Made by a program: the position numbers and the translations under genes
NCBI RefSeq assembly: GCF_008014745.1
Contig: NZ_VPFD01000002.1
Location: 217,109 to 281,108 of the forward strand
From: Massilia arenae
Lineage (GTDB): Bacteria > Pseudomonadota > Gammaproteobacteria > Burkholderiales > Burkholderiaceae_D
Direction of reading: 5' to 3'
Length of the DNA: 64,000 nucleotides
The notes under the pieces: generated by a model
Database searches by the model: none
What the model saw: the letters and a program-made list of their open reading frames with translations, nothing else
Told to the model about the DNA's origin: nothing
Part shown: one piece after another, positions 47,290-57,566 of the stretch
How positions within the stretch are numbered: position 1 is the first letter of the stretch
Layout: each line of letters starts with the position of its first letter

Positions 47290-48350
47290 TCAGCCTCTAT
47301 CCGGCCATGCCAGCTCGAAGCAGGTCCCGCCGCCTGCCGCGTGACAGCGCGCCTGGCCTCCATGCGCCAGCGCGATCGCCCGCACCACGGCCAAGCCCAG
47401 CCCGCTACCGGAGCCGCCCTGCAGGCGCGCCGCGTCGCCGCGCTGGAAGGCGTCGAACAGCTTCGAGGCGAACGCTGGGTCGATCCCCGGCCCGCTGTCC
47501 GTCACGCTGAGCCGGCATTCGCCGTCGCCCCACGCAAGCGCGATCTCGAGCCGGCCCGGCGCCGCATGGCAGCGCGCGTTTTCCAATAGCGCCAGCAAGG
47601 CCTGGCGCATGCGCGCCGGATCGCATTCGACCACGCCTTCCTGCAGCCGCAGTTCGGGCAACAGGCCTTTGGCGCGCAAGTCCGGCTCGGTCAGGGCCAG
47701 CACGTCGCGAATCCCGGCCGCCAGGTCGCAGCGTTCCACCTGCAGGGTCAGGTGGCCGCTGTCGGCCAGGCCCACCACCCGCAAGTCCTCGATCAGCCGT
47801 CCCAGGTTCTCGACCTGGGCCAGCAGGTTGCGAAACAGTTTTTCGCTCGGCTCGAACACGCCTTCGGCCAGGCCCTGCATGCGGCCGCGCAGGATCGTGA
47901 TCGGGGTGCGCAGCTCGTGGGCGATGGCCGCGTTCCAGAACACCTGTTCCTGCGCCATCCGGTCCAGGCGTTCGGCCATCAGGTTGAAGTCTTCCACCAG
48001 CAGCGAAGCCTCGCCCAGGGAGCGGTCGTCGCTGGTCGCGCGCGCCGACAGGTCGCCGTTCGACACCCGGCGCAGGCTGCCCGCGACCGACGTCAATGGC
48101 GCCAGGATGCGGCGCGACAGCTTGGCGGCGGCGAACACCGCCAGCACCACCGCGCTCAGGGTCGACAGCACGATCCAGCCCCATTCCGGGCCCGAGGGCA
48201 TCCAGGCGCCGGCCGGGGCCAGGTGGGCGGGCGCATAGGCGAACATCACGAAGTAAAAGACGTAGGAGCCGACCGTGATCGCCACCACCACGCTCAGCAC
48301 CAGCAGCGTCATGGTCAGCACGATCTGGCGGCTCAGGCCATGGATGGGTT

Positions 48351-48354
<4 letters not shown>
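47290..48354 (-). CDS. Sensor histidine kinase, BaeS/AdeS-like
   Basis: A 354-residue inner-membrane kinase. TM1 is at about residues 11-35, a short (~15-residue) periplasmic loop follows, and TM2 is at about 57-77. A HAMP domain (SVAGSLRRVSNGDLSARATS) leads to the HisKA box NAAIAHELRTPITILRGRMQ and the HATPase with LLENARCHAAPG, VTDSGPGIDP and GSGSGLGLAVVRAIALAHGG. The GTG start at 48354 overlaps the response-regulator stop (GTGA). The very short periplasmic part suggests sensing within the membrane. Together with the divergent RND pump it resembles AdeRS or BaeSR. Confidence 0.9.
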
Positions 48355-49070
<716 letters not shown>

Positions 49071-49148
49071 CGAATCTCCATACAAGGGCAACCGAATGCC
49101 AACGTGCACACCGCACAATCGCCGTTTGCCCGACCCGCTACTCTACCC

Positions 49149-52100
49149 ATGCCCCAGTTTTTCATCAACCGTCCCGTGTTCGCCTGGGTGATCGCCCTGT
49201 TCATCGTGCTGCTGGGCGTGATCGCCATCCCGCAACTGCCGGTGGAACGCTATCCCAACGTGGCCCCGCCCACCGTCAGCATCACCGCCGTCTATCCGGG
49301 CGCGACGCCCCAGACCATGAACGACGCCGTGGTCGGCCTGATCGAGCGCGAACTCTCCAGCGTCAAGAACCTGCTGTATTTCGAGTCGTCGACCGATACC
49401 ACCGGCACTGCCCAGATCACCGCCACCTTCCGGCCCGGCGTCGATCCCGACATGGCCCAGGTCGACGTGCAGAACCGCATCAAGGCGGTCGAGCCGCGCC
49501 TGCCGCAGACGGTGCGCCAGAACGGCCTGATCGTGGAGTCGACGATCTCGAACTTTTTGATGTTCATCGCGCTGACGTCGGACACCGGCGCCTTCGACGA
49601 GACCGACCTGGGCGACTACATGGCGCGCAACGTGGTCGAAGAATTGCGCCGGGTCGAGGGCGTCGGCAAGGTGCAGCTGTTCGGCGCCGAGAAGGCGATG
49701 CGGGTCTGGGTCGATCCGGCCAAACTGGTTGCCTACAATCTGTCGATGACTGATGTGACGGCCGCCATCGCGCGCCAGAACGCGCAGATCGCGCCGGGCC
49801 GCGTGGGCGACGCGCCGGCGCCGCCAGGGCAGCAGATCACGGTGCCGCTGACCGCCGAGGGCCAGCTGTCCACACCGGAAGCGTTCCGCGCCATTGTGCT
49901 GCGCGCGAACCCCGACGGCTCCACCTTGCTGCTGCAGGATGTAGCGCGCATCGAGCTGGGCGCGCAGAGCTATGGCTTCAGCACCCGCGAGAACGGCCAC
50001 GTCGCCACCGCCGCCGGCGTCCAGATGGCGCCGGGCGCCAATGCGGTGGCCACCGCCGCCGGCGTGCGCGCGCGCCTAGCCGAACTGGGCAAGGCGATGC
50101 CGGCCGGGATGAAGGTCAGCGTGCCCTTCGACACCGCGCCGTTCGTGGAGATCTCGATCAAGAAGGTGGTGATGACCCTGCTCGAGGCCATGGTGCTGGT
50201 GTTCCTGGTGATGTACCTGTTCCTGCAGAACGTGCGCTATACGCTGATCCCGGCGCTGGTGGCGCCGATCGCGCTGCTGGGCACCTTCACGGTGATGATG
50301 ATGGCCGGCTTCTCGGTCAATGTGCTGACCATGTTCGGCATGGTGCTGGCGATCGGCATCATCGTCGACGATGCGATCGTGGTGGTCGAGAACGTCGAGC
50401 GCCTGATGGCGACCGAGGGCTTGTCGCCCAAGGAGGCGACGATAAAGGCGATGCGCGAGATCACCGGCGCGGTGGTCGGCATCACCCTGGTGCTGACCGC
50501 CGTGTTCATCCCGATGGCCTTCGCCAGCGGTTCGGTGGGCGTGATCTACCGCCAGTTCTCGCTGTCGATGGTGGTCTCGATCCTGTTCTCGGCCTTCCTG
50601 GCGCTGTCGTTCACGCCGGCGCTGTGCGCCACCCTGCTCAAGCCGGTCGAGGGCGGCCATCACGAGAAAAAGGGCTTCTTCGGCTGGTTCAACCGCGGCT
50701 TCGAGCGTCTCACGGCGCGCTACTCGTCCACCACCACGGCGCTGGTCAAGCGCGCCGGCAGGATGATGCTGGCGTGGCTGGCGATCGGCATCGCGCTGGC
50801 CTTCGCCTTCGGCCGGCTGCCGTCGGCCTTCCTGCCCGAGGAAGACCAGGGTTATTTCATGACCTCGTTCCAGTTGCCGGGCGACGCCACCGTCGAACGC
50901 ACGCTCGACGTGGTCAAGGCCTATGAAGCGCACGTGGCTTCGCGCCCCGGCCTGGGCGACAACGAGGCCATCCTCGGCTTCGGCTTTTCGGGCTCGGGTC
51001 CGAACGCGGCCATGGCCTTCACGATGCTCAAGGACTGGGACCAGCGCGACGGCGCCACCGCCCAGGGCGAGGTCGCCGCGGCGCAAGAGGCGATGAACGC
51101 CAGCCGCGAAGGCATGATCATGAGCCTGATGCCGCCGGCGATCGACGGCCTGGGCAACTCGTCCGGCTTTGCGCTGCGCCTGCAAGACCGTTCCAACCAG
51201 GGCCAGGCGGCGCTGATGGCGGCCCAGGACAAGCTCCTGGGCCTGGCCGCGCAAAGCCCGCTGGTGGCCGGCGTCTATCCCGAAGGCTTGCCGCCCGGCG
51301 TGAGCGTGCGCCTCGACATCGACCGCGCCAAGGCGCAGGTGCTGGGCGTGGCCTTCGCCGACATCAGCGACACCCTGTCGGCGGCGATGGGATCGGTGTA
51401 CGTCAACGACTTCCCGAACGCCGGGCGCATGCAGCAGGTGATCGTGCAGGCCGAGGCCAGCGCCCGCATGCAGGTCGCCGACGTTCTCAAGCTGAATGTG
51501 CGCAACGTGAACGGCGGCATGGTGCCGCTGGCCGAGGTGGTCAAGCCCGTCTGGACCGAGGCGCCGCCGCAGCTGATCCGCTACCTGGGTTATCCGAGCG
51601 TGCGCATCGCGGGCGCCGCGGCGCCGGGCGCGTCCAGCGGCGAGGCGATGGACGAGATGGAGCGCCTGGCCGGCCAGCTGGGGCCCGGGTTCGCGGTCGA
51701 GTGGACTGGCCAGTCGTTGCAGGAACGCGAGACGGCGGCCCAGGCGCCGCTGCTGATGGCGCTGTCGATGCTGGTCGTGTTCCTGGTGCTGGCGGCGCTG
51801 TACGAGAGCTGGTCGATTCCGTTCTCGGTGATGCTGGTGGTGCCTCTTGGCCTGATCGGCGCGGTGGCGGCGGTGATGCTGCGCGGCCTGCCCAACGACG
51901 TGTTCTTCAAGGTCGGCATGATCACGGTGATCGGCCTGTCGGCCAAGAACGCGATCCTGATCGTGGAATTCGCCAAGCAGCTGCATGACGAAGGCAAGGG
52001 TTTGCTGGAGTCGGCGGTGGAGGCGGCGCGTCTGCGCCTGCGGCCTATCCTCATGACCTCGCTCGCCTTTGCGCTGGGCGTGGTGCCGCTGATGATCGCG

Positions 52101-52304
52101 TCAGGCGCCAGCGCCGAGACCCAGCATGCGATCGGCACCGGCGTGTTCGGCGGCATGGTGGCGGCCACCGTGCTGGCGGTGCTGTTCGTGCCGGCCTTCT
52201 TCGTGTTCGTCGTCGGCCTGCAGGAGCGCATCGCGCGCTGGCGCAAGCCGAAACACGGCCAACAGGTGAGCGAGCAGGCCAGGCATCCCACTCACCCGGA
52301 ATAA
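49149..52304 (+). CDS. RND multidrug efflux pump inner-membrane protein (HAE1 family)
   Basis: A 1051-residue AcrB/AdeB-type pump that drives drugs or solutes out of the periplasm with the proton gradient. TM1 starts FFINRPVFAWVIALFIVLLG; the proton relay has Asp-Asp in LAIGIIVDDAIVVVENVERL (TM4) and Lys in GLSAKNAILIVEF (TM10). The porter domains hold FFINRPVF, GATPQTMNDAVVGLIERELS and FDTAPFVEISIKKVV as usual. The ATG at 49149 agrees with other HAE1 proteins. No membrane-fusion protein or outer-membrane factor gene is adjacent, so partners must be elsewhere. Confidence 0.95.
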   Translation: MPQFFINRPVFAWVIALFIVLLGVIAIPQLPVERYPNVAPPTVSITAVYPGATPQTMNDAVVGLIERELSSVKNLLYFESSTDTTGTAQITATFRPGVDPDMAQVDVQNRIKAVEPRLPQTVRQNGLIVESTISNFLMFIALTSDTGAFDETDLGDYMARNVVEELRRVEGVGKVQLFGAEKAMRVWVDPAKLVAYNLSMTDVTAAIARQNAQIAPGRVGDAPAPPGQQITVPLTAEGQLSTPEAFRAIVLRANPDGSTLLLQDVARIELGAQSYGFSTRENGHVATAAGVQMAPGANAVATAAGVRARLAELGKAMPAGMKVSVPFDTAPFVEISIKKVVMTLLEAMVLVFLVMYLFLQNVRYTLIPALVAPIALLGTFTVMMMAGFSVNVLTMFGMVLAIGIIVDDAIVVVENVERLMATEGLSPKEATIKAMREITGAVVGITLVLTAVFIPMAFASGSVGVIYRQFSLSMVVSILFSAFLALSFTPALCATLLKPVEGGHHEKKGFFGWFNRGFERLTARYSSTTTALVKRAGRMMLAWLAIGIALAFAFGRLPSAFLPEEDQGYFMTSFQLPGDATVERTLDVVKAYEAHVASRPGLGDNEAILGFGFSGSGPNAAMAFTMLKDWDQRDGATAQGEVAAAQEAMNASREGMIMSLMPPAIDGLGNSSGFALRLQDRSNQGQAALMAAQDKLLGLAAQSPLVAGVYPEGLPPGVSVRLDIDRAKAQVLGVAFADISDTLSAAMGSVYVNDFPNAGRMQQVIVQAEASARMQVADVLKLNVRNVNGGMVPLAEVVKPVWTEAPPQLIRYLGYPSVRIAGAAAPGASSGEAMDEMERLAGQLGPGFAVEWTGQSLQERETAAQAPLLMALSMLVVFLVLAALYESWSIPFSVMLVVPLGLIGAVAAVMLRGLPNDVFFKVGMITVIGLSAKNAILIVEFAKQLHDEGKGLLESAVEAARLRLRPILMTSLAFALGVVPLMIASGASAETQHAIGTGVFGGMVAATVLAVLFVPAFFVFVVGLQERIARWRKPKHGQQVSEQARHPTHPE

Positions 52305-52380
52305 TTTCATTGAATCAGCTTTGGTTCGCGAAATAACATGAGATTATCCGAAACATCGTGTTTACCAGGGAAGGGCCAGC

Positions 52381-53916
52381 ATGCATCTCAACTTTTGCCG
52401 CAGTTTGCCCCTCCTTGTTTTCGTATTGAGCGCAGTCGCCGTCGCGGATAGCCACGCGCAGGCGCAGGCGCCGAGCCGCGCAGAACGTGTCGCTGCGCGG
52501 CTTCCCGAAATAGACAAGATGTACACCGACCTTGCCGCGCAAGAGCATCTTCCGGGCCTGGTGTACGGTGTGGTGCTGGATGGCAAACTGGTGCATATCC
52601 GCTCGCTCGGCCTGGCTGATGTCGCGCGCAAGACCCCCGCGACCAGTTCGACCGAGTTCCGCATCGCTTCGATGAGCAAAAGCTTCGTGGCGATGGCAGC
52701 GCTGAAGTTGCGCGACGATGGCAAGTTGCGCCTCGACGATCCGGTGTCCAGCTATCTGCCAGAAGTACGCGGCGTCACCTTGCCGACCGCGGACTCGCCT
52801 GCATTGACGATTCGCCACCTGATGACCATGAGCGCTGGGCTGCCCGAGGACAATCCCTGGGGTGACCGCCAGATGGCCATCTCGAATGCCAGGATCGAAC
52901 AACTGGTCGGCGCAGGGCTGTCGTTTTCCAGCGCTCCCGGCCAGACCTTCGAGTACAGCAACCTCGGCTACATCTTGCTGGGCAAGGTAGTCAGCAAGGC
53001 ATCGGGCATGCGTTTCCAGGACTACGTCACGCGGGAGATCCTGCAGCCGTTGGGAATGCACGATACACGTTGGGAATATACCCAGGCCAAGCCTGGAAAG
53101 CTCGCCCTGGGTTACCGCTGGGACCGCGACCACTGGGAGACCGAACCGATCCTGCCCGATGGCGACGGCGCCGCGATGGGTGGGCTGATCACGACTGCGG
53201 ATGACTTCGCGCGCTACATCGCCTTTCACCTGGATGCCTGGCCGGCCCGCAGCGATGCGGATCGCGGACCGCTGCGCCGTGCATCGGTTCGCGAGATGCA
53301 TCTGCCGCAGGTATTTGCCGGCATGAGCGCCAAGGCCACCACTACCGATGGCAAGACATCGAATCCGCGTGTGGGTTTCTACAGCTACGGCCTGAACGTG
53401 TTGCGTGACAGCCGCGACGTGGTGACGGTCGGCCACGGGGGCGGGCTGCCCGGCTTTGGCAGCCAATACTATTTTTCGCCGGACCATGGAGTAGGCGTCT
53501 TCGCCTTTACGAACTTGCGCTACGGACCGGTATACGGCCGCACGGGAAAAGCGTTGTCGATGTTGGTCGAACGTGCCGATCTCGGTCCGAGGCCGATTGA
53601 CGTGTCGCCCATTCTGGCTGCACGCTACCCGCAAGTAGCGCAACTGGTGCAGACGTGGGACGCACAGCTTGGAAGCACGATTGTGGCGGAGAATTTCTTC
53701 CTCGACCGCTCGCGTGAGGACTGGATGACGCACGCGCGAGAAAAGCTGGCGCCGATCGGGAAGATCACATCGGTCGGCCCCATCAGCGCTGAGAACAGAC
53801 TGCGCGGCGCCTTTGCGCTGATCGGCGAGCGTGGCAAGGTGGACGTCAAATTTACGCTTACGCCCGAACACGAACCCAAGGTGCAGGAAGTCGAACTGAC
53901 GCCGGCGAAGCAATAG
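52381..53916 (+). CDS. Serine hydrolase of the beta-lactamase class C / PBP4* family
   Basis: A 511-residue secreted protein with signal peptide (HLNFCRSLPLLVFVLSAVAV, cleavage after SHA). Catalytic motifs are Ser-x-x-Lys in IASMSKSF (Ser97, Lys100), Tyr-x-Asn in FEYSNLGY (Tyr192) and GHGGGLPG in place of Lys-Thr-Gly. This fits the esterase/D-aminopeptidase branch rather than true AmpC. The last ~110 residues form an extra beta domain. Substrate unknown. GGAAGGG lies before the ATG. Confidence 0.88.
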   Translation: MHLNFCRSLPLLVFVLSAVAVADSHAQAQAPSRAERVAARLPEIDKMYTDLAAQEHLPGLVYGVVLDGKLVHIRSLGLADVARKTPATSSTEFRIASMSKSFVAMAALKLRDDGKLRLDDPVSSYLPEVRGVTLPTADSPALTIRHLMTMSAGLPEDNPWGDRQMAISNARIEQLVGAGLSFSSAPGQTFEYSNLGYILLGKVVSKASGMRFQDYVTREILQPLGMHDTRWEYTQAKPGKLALGYRWDRDHWETEPILPDGDGAAMGGLITTADDFARYIAFHLDAWPARSDADRGPLRRASVREMHLPQVFAGMSAKATTTDGKTSNPRVGFYSYGLNVLRDSRDVVTVGHGGGLPGFGSQYYFSPDHGVGVFAFTNLRYGPVYGRTGKALSMLVERADLGPRPIDVSPILAARYPQVAQLVQTWDAQLGSTIVAENFFLDRSREDWMTHAREKLAPIGKITSVGPISAENRLRGAFALIGERGKVDVKFTLTPEHEPKVQEVELTPAKQ

Positions 53917-53951
53917 CCGTCCAGCGTCAAGGCTTGGCGGGCGTGATGCGT

Positions 53952-54914
53952 CTATTCGACCGCCAGCCGCAGCGCGCCGGTGCGGTCAAGCACGTAGTGA
54001 TCGAGGTCGCGCGCCAGCAGCAGGTTTCCGCTGTACTGGGCGCGCGCTTCTTCCTCGAGCAGCGACAGCGGCAGCGGTCCGCCGTCCTGGTAGCGCGGAC
54101 TGAAATGGGTCAGCACCAGGTTGCGCACGCCGGCCCCTGCGGCGAAGTGCGCGACCCGCATGGCCGAGCTGTGCTGCGGGCCGGGACCGATCTTGTGCAG
54201 CACCTCCTCGGTATAGGTCGCCTCGTGCACCAGCACGTCGGCGCCCTGCGCGCTGGCGGCCAGCAGTTGCGGGCTGTCGTTGTCGCCGCCCACCACGATG
54301 CGGCGCGCGCGCCGCGGCGGCAGCAGGTAGTCGGCGGCGGCAATCGCGCGGTCGTCGGGCAGGACCACGTCGCGGCCCTGCTGGATCTCGCCCCATAGGG
54401 CTGACGAGGGAATGGCGTCGGCGCGCAGCTTGTCGGTATCGAGCCGGCGCTCGATCGCGGCTTCGGTGAAGCCATAGGCCCAGGATGGGATGCGGTGCGA
54501 CAGGGCGGTGGCGTCGACGGCAAGTTCAGGTAATAGCGGACCATGCGTCAGCTCGTCGGGCGTCAGCCAGACGAGCGGGAAGGGCAGGTTCAATTCGCTG
54601 GCCTGCATGATGCACTCGATCATGGTGCGTAGCGGCGGCGGGCCGACGATCGTCAGCGGTTCGCTGCGGCCCAGCAGGCCGGCGCTGGCCAGCAGGCCGG
54701 GCAGTCCGTAGCAGTGGTCGCCGTGCATATGGGTGATGAACACGGCGCGCAGGCTCATCACCGACAGCGGGGTGCGCAGGAGGCGGTGCTGGGTGCCTTC
54801 GGCGCAGTCGACCAGCACCCACGAACGCGCGCCGCGCAGGCGCAGCGCCAGGCCGGACATATTGCGTTGCCGGGTCGGCGTGCCGGACGACGTGCCGAGG
54901 AAAATGAGTTCCAT
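53952..54914 (-). CDS. rnz: Ribonuclease Z
   Basis: RNase Z trims the 3' end of precursor tRNAs. The 320-residue metallo-beta-lactamase-fold enzyme has the GTSSGTPTRQRNMSG start, metal motif THMHGDHCYGLPGL (HxHxDH), a later VVGGDNDS-type Asp region and THFSPRY with a last metal His. Gene length fits the short bacterial form. The ATG at 54914 is chosen; two longer in-frame starts add non-homologous residues. Convergent with the serine hydrolase. Confidence 0.94.
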   Translation of the reverse strand: MELIFLGTSSGTPTRQRNMSGLALRLRGARSWVLVDCAEGTQHRLLRTPLSVMSLRAVFITHMHGDHCYGLPGLLASAGLLGRSEPLTIVGPPPLRTMIECIMQASELNLPFPLVWLTPDELTHGPLLPELAVDATALSHRIPSWAYGFTEAAIERRLDTDKLRADAIPSSALWGEIQQGRDVVLPDDRAIAAADYLLPPRRARRIVVGGDNDSPQLLAASAQGADVLVHEATYTEEVLHKIGPGPQHSSAMRVAHFAAGAGVRNLVLTHFSPRYQDGGPLPLSLLEEEARAQYSGNLLLARDLDHYVLDRTGALRLAVE

Positions 54915-55064
54915 GCCTGCTTCTCGTGGGATGACGGCTTCCATTATCCAGTAACCCGGCACTGGCCGGCGCGCAGCCAGAACTCGCGGTGCAGGCCGGT
55001 GTCATACGGGACGGGAAGGTCGCCAACGGCGCGGCCATGCACGCCTTAGACCAGGGAGAGCCAT

Positions 55065-55493
55065 ATGCACACGCGTTTCGTTACCGCCGCATCCGCGGCT
55101 GGTCTTGTTGCATTGCTGGGGGCGGCGCCTGTCGCTGCTGCCAATCCGGCCGCACCGGTGCTGCAGGAGATGCAGGTACCGGTGGCCGGCATCAGCTGTT
55201 CGCGCATCGGGCCGCCACCGCAGCGGGTGACGCCCAGCGCCGAAGTGATCGACTCGATCGACGGCGTCTACCGGCTGTCGAATGGACAAAAACTCGGGAT
55301 TGCCGCCAGCGACCAGCAGGTGGTGGCCGACTTCGGCCGCTGGCACCAGATCCCGCTGGTGGCGACCGCGCCCGAGCGCTTCGAATCGCGCGACGGCCTG
55401 GTGTGGGTGCGCTACGAAGCCGACGAAGACACCGAACGGATCGTGGTCAGCTATCCGGCCGACGCGCGCGGGCGCTACGCCGACGCCTGCTAG
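55065..55493 (+). CDS. Secreted hypothetical protein
   Basis: A 142-residue protein with ribosome site GGGAGAG and signal peptide HTRFVTAASAAGLVALLGAA. The mature part contains SIDGVYRLSNGQKLGIAASD, ERFESRDGLVWVRYEADE and ends RYADAC. The region NGQKLGIAASDQQVVADFGR is reminiscent of small beta proteins found in Massilia. No function can be given. It ends 9 bp from the convergent flavoprotein gene. Confidence 0.65.
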   Translation: MHTRFVTAASAAGLVALLGAAPVAAANPAAPVLQEMQVPVAGISCSRIGPPPQRVTPSAEVIDSIDGVYRLSNGQKLGIAASDQQVVADFGRWHQIPLVATAPERFESRDGLVWVRYEADEDTERIVVSYPADARGRYADAC

Positions 55494-55502
55494 CGCCGGC
55501 CG

Positions 55503-56417
55503 TTAATGCTGCGGCGCCAGGCCGAACAGCAGCGAACGGTGGGCGCCGACGCCGGCCATCGCGCCGTCGGCCACGGCGAGCGCCACCGAGCTGGCGGCGC
55601 GCATGGCGTCGCCGCCGGCGAACACGCCCGGCACCGTGGTCTGGCGCGCCTCGTCGGTGCGGATATAGGGTCCGATGGGGCCTTCGTCGAAGGCGCAGCC
55701 GAGGTCCCTGGCGATCGGGCTGGCCATGTGCACGCGGCCGAAGGTGAACAGGCCGGCCATCGCTTCCCGCCGGCCGTCGGCCAGCACCACGGTAGCGTGG
55801 TCGGCAAGCCGCGCGACCGGGGTTTCGTCCACCTGCACGCCGCGTTCGGCGAGGTCGGCCCGTTGCGCTTCGTCGAGCGGGCACACGCCGTTGGTGAACA
55901 GGGTTACCTGGCCCCAGTGCGGCAGCATCTGCGCCTGGTGCACCGATAGTGGGCCGCTGGCCAGCACGCCGATGCGGCCTTCGTCCAGTTCGTAGCCGTG
56001 GCAGTAGGGACAATGGAACACGCTCTTGCCCCAGCGCTCGGCCAGGCCCTCGATCGGCGGCAACTCGTCGCGTACGCCGGTGGCCAGCACCAGGCGCCGG
56101 CCGCGCACGCGGTTCGCGCCATCGAGTTCGACGATGAAACCGTCGGCGTCTAGGTGCGCGGCGAGCGCCTGCCCGTCATGCCAGGCCACGTTCGGATAGA
56201 CGGCGACGTTCGCTCGCCCTTCGCGCGCGATGGCCGCCGCCGGCTGGCCATCGCGGGTCAGGAAGCCGTGCGAGTCGCTGGCAAAGCGGTTGCGGCGCTG
56301 GCCGGCGTCGACCACCAGCACCTTGCGGCGCGCCCGCGCCAGTTGCAGGGCGGCCGACAGGCCGGCATAGCTGCCGCCGATGACGATGGCGTCGTATTCA
56401 TCCAGGGGCATGTTCAT
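55503..56417 (-). CDS. Thioredoxin-reductase-like NAD(P)/FAD oxidoreductase
   Basis: A 304-residue flavoprotein of the TrxR-like group. FAD motif AIVIGGSYAGLSAALQLARA, redox pair in SVFHCPYCHGYELDEGRIGV (CPYC, near residue 135-138), and a C-terminal GVFAGGDAMRAASSVALAVA. It shares the fold and cysteine pair of thioredoxin reductase but is not clearly TrxB; reduction of a thiol or peroxide-related partner is likely. Its start overlaps the preceding Rrf2 regulator gene by 20 nt, so the two form an operon. Confidence 0.9.
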   Translation of the reverse strand: MNMPLDEYDAIVIGGSYAGLSAALQLARARRKVLVVDAGQRRNRFASDSHGFLTRDGQPAAAIAREGRANVAVYPNVAWHDGQALAAHLDADGFIVELDGANRVRGRRLVLATGVRDELPPIEGLAERWGKSVFHCPYCHGYELDEGRIGVLASGPLSVHQAQMLPHWGQVTLFTNGVCPLDEAQRADLAERGVQVDETPVARLADHATVVLADGRREAMAGLFTFGRVHMASPIARDLGCAFDEGPIGPYIRTDEARQTTVPGVFAGGDAMRAASSVALAVADGAMAGVGAHRSLLFGLAPQH

Positions 56418-56862
56418 GCTCGGGTCTCCTGTGCGGATGGTTGTCGTAGCGAAGATTGAAATCGCGCGACAGGTCGGCCAGCGTGACGTCGCCGAGGCGT
56501 TGCACCAGCAAGGCCTCGGCCTCCTGGAAGGCGTCCGCGAGCGAGGCGTTGACCACCTGTTCGACCAGGCAGGCGCTGTGCTCGTTGCGGTTGCCCATCG
56601 CGAACACGGTGGGCGCGCCGACTGCGTCGTAGACGTCGCGCAGGGTCACGGTGGCCAGGTCGCAGATGACGGTCCAGCCGCCGCCATGGCCGCGCTCGGA
56701 ACTGATGTAGCCGCGCTCGCGCAGGCCGGCCAGCACGCGCCGCACCAGCACCGGGTTGGTGTCGAGCATGCCGGCCATCTGCTCCGAAGTCATCGGGCGC
56801 TCGCTGTGGGCCAGGTGCAGCAGCACGTGGAGGACGGAAGAAAGTTTGCTGTCGCGTTTCAT
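56398..56862 (-). CDS. Rrf2 family transcriptional regulator
   Basis: A 154-residue regulator with the Rrf2 winged helix: SKLSSVLHVLLHLAHSERPM, SEQMAGMLDTNPVLVRRVLA and ERGYISSERGHGGGWTVICD. The dimer part follows with VYDAVGAPTVFAMG. Two cysteines occur (VICDL and SACLVEQ), not the three-cysteine set of IscR-type iron-sulfur sensors, so it is more likely a thiol- or small-molecule-responsive repressor of the overlapping oxidoreductase gene. Confidence 0.9.
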   Translation of the reverse strand: MKRDSKLSSVLHVLLHLAHSERPMTSEQMAGMLDTNPVLVRRVLAGLRERGYISSERGHGGGWTVICDLATVTLRDVYDAVGAPTVFAMGNRNEHSACLVEQVVNASLADAFQEAEALLVQRLGDVTLADLSRDFNLRYDNHPHRRPEHEHAPG

Positions 56863-56904
56863 GTAACTAATAATAGTACAAAACCGACGGCAATATGAAA
56901 TTTT

Positions 56905-57309
56905 CTAACGTTCGGCCTGCGATTCCTCGTTCGGCGTCACCTTCGGCGGCAGCTTGAGCGTCGGCAGGTACCACCACATATAGGTGCTCACGCAGGCGCC
57001 GATCGCGATCATCGAGATCAGGATGGCAACGCTGTCGAAATGGCGCGTCGACCAGGCCATCGAGCCCCACAGCATCACGGTGGCGACGATCTTGCCTTTC
57101 AGCGGAATGCCGTGCCCGGCTTCGAAATTGGCAAGGTATTTCCCGAACACGGGATGGGCCAGCAGCCAGCGGTGCAGGCGTACGGAGCCGCGCGCGAAGC
57201 AGGCCGAGGCCAGCAGCAGGAAGGGCGTGGTCGGCAACAGCGGCAGGAAGATGCCGAGGATCCCCAGCAGGACGGCCAGCACCCCGGCCACGTTATAGAA
57301 CAGTTTCAT
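56905..57309 (-). CDS. ybaN: YbaN family (DUF454) inner-membrane protein
   Basis: A 134-residue protein with about four hydrophobic segments. The start YNVAGVLAVLLGILGIFLPL leads into the family stretch LLPTTPFLLLASACFARGSV and HRWLLAHPVFGKYLANFE. DUF454/YbaN proteins are inner-membrane proteins without known function. The C-terminal ~20 residues are charged and cytoplasmic. Confidence 0.9.
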   Translation of the reverse strand: MKLFYNVAGVLAVLLGILGIFLPLLPTTPFLLLASACFARGSVRLHRWLLAHPVFGKYLANFEAGHGIPLKGKIVATVMLWGSMAWSTRHFDSVAILISMIAIGACVSTYMWWYLPTLKLPPKVTPNEESQAER

Positions 57310-57566
57310 GCCGCCACTCTAGCATCCGGCGCAGCGGGGTGCCGTGTTTGCACTATTGCCGATCTGTTTATGCAAAAAGGAAACAGTCGGGAATATCTAT
57401 ATGCAACTTTAAGTTCCGTTTTGCAACTTACAGCCGCTAACTCGGTATAATGGCCGGCTCGACGACGGGCGCGTCTGTTCGGCAGTGGCAGGAATCGTTC
57501 TACGCCCGGCCTCCCTTTCCGCCTGCTGTCCGATTGCCGTCCGGCTTGTGCCGGCCACCGTCTTCC

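Noticed and set aside
50076..51986. Minus-strand frame of 636 codons opposite the RND pump.
   Set aside because: Antisense of a conserved membrane protein; His/Arg/Gln-rich shadow.
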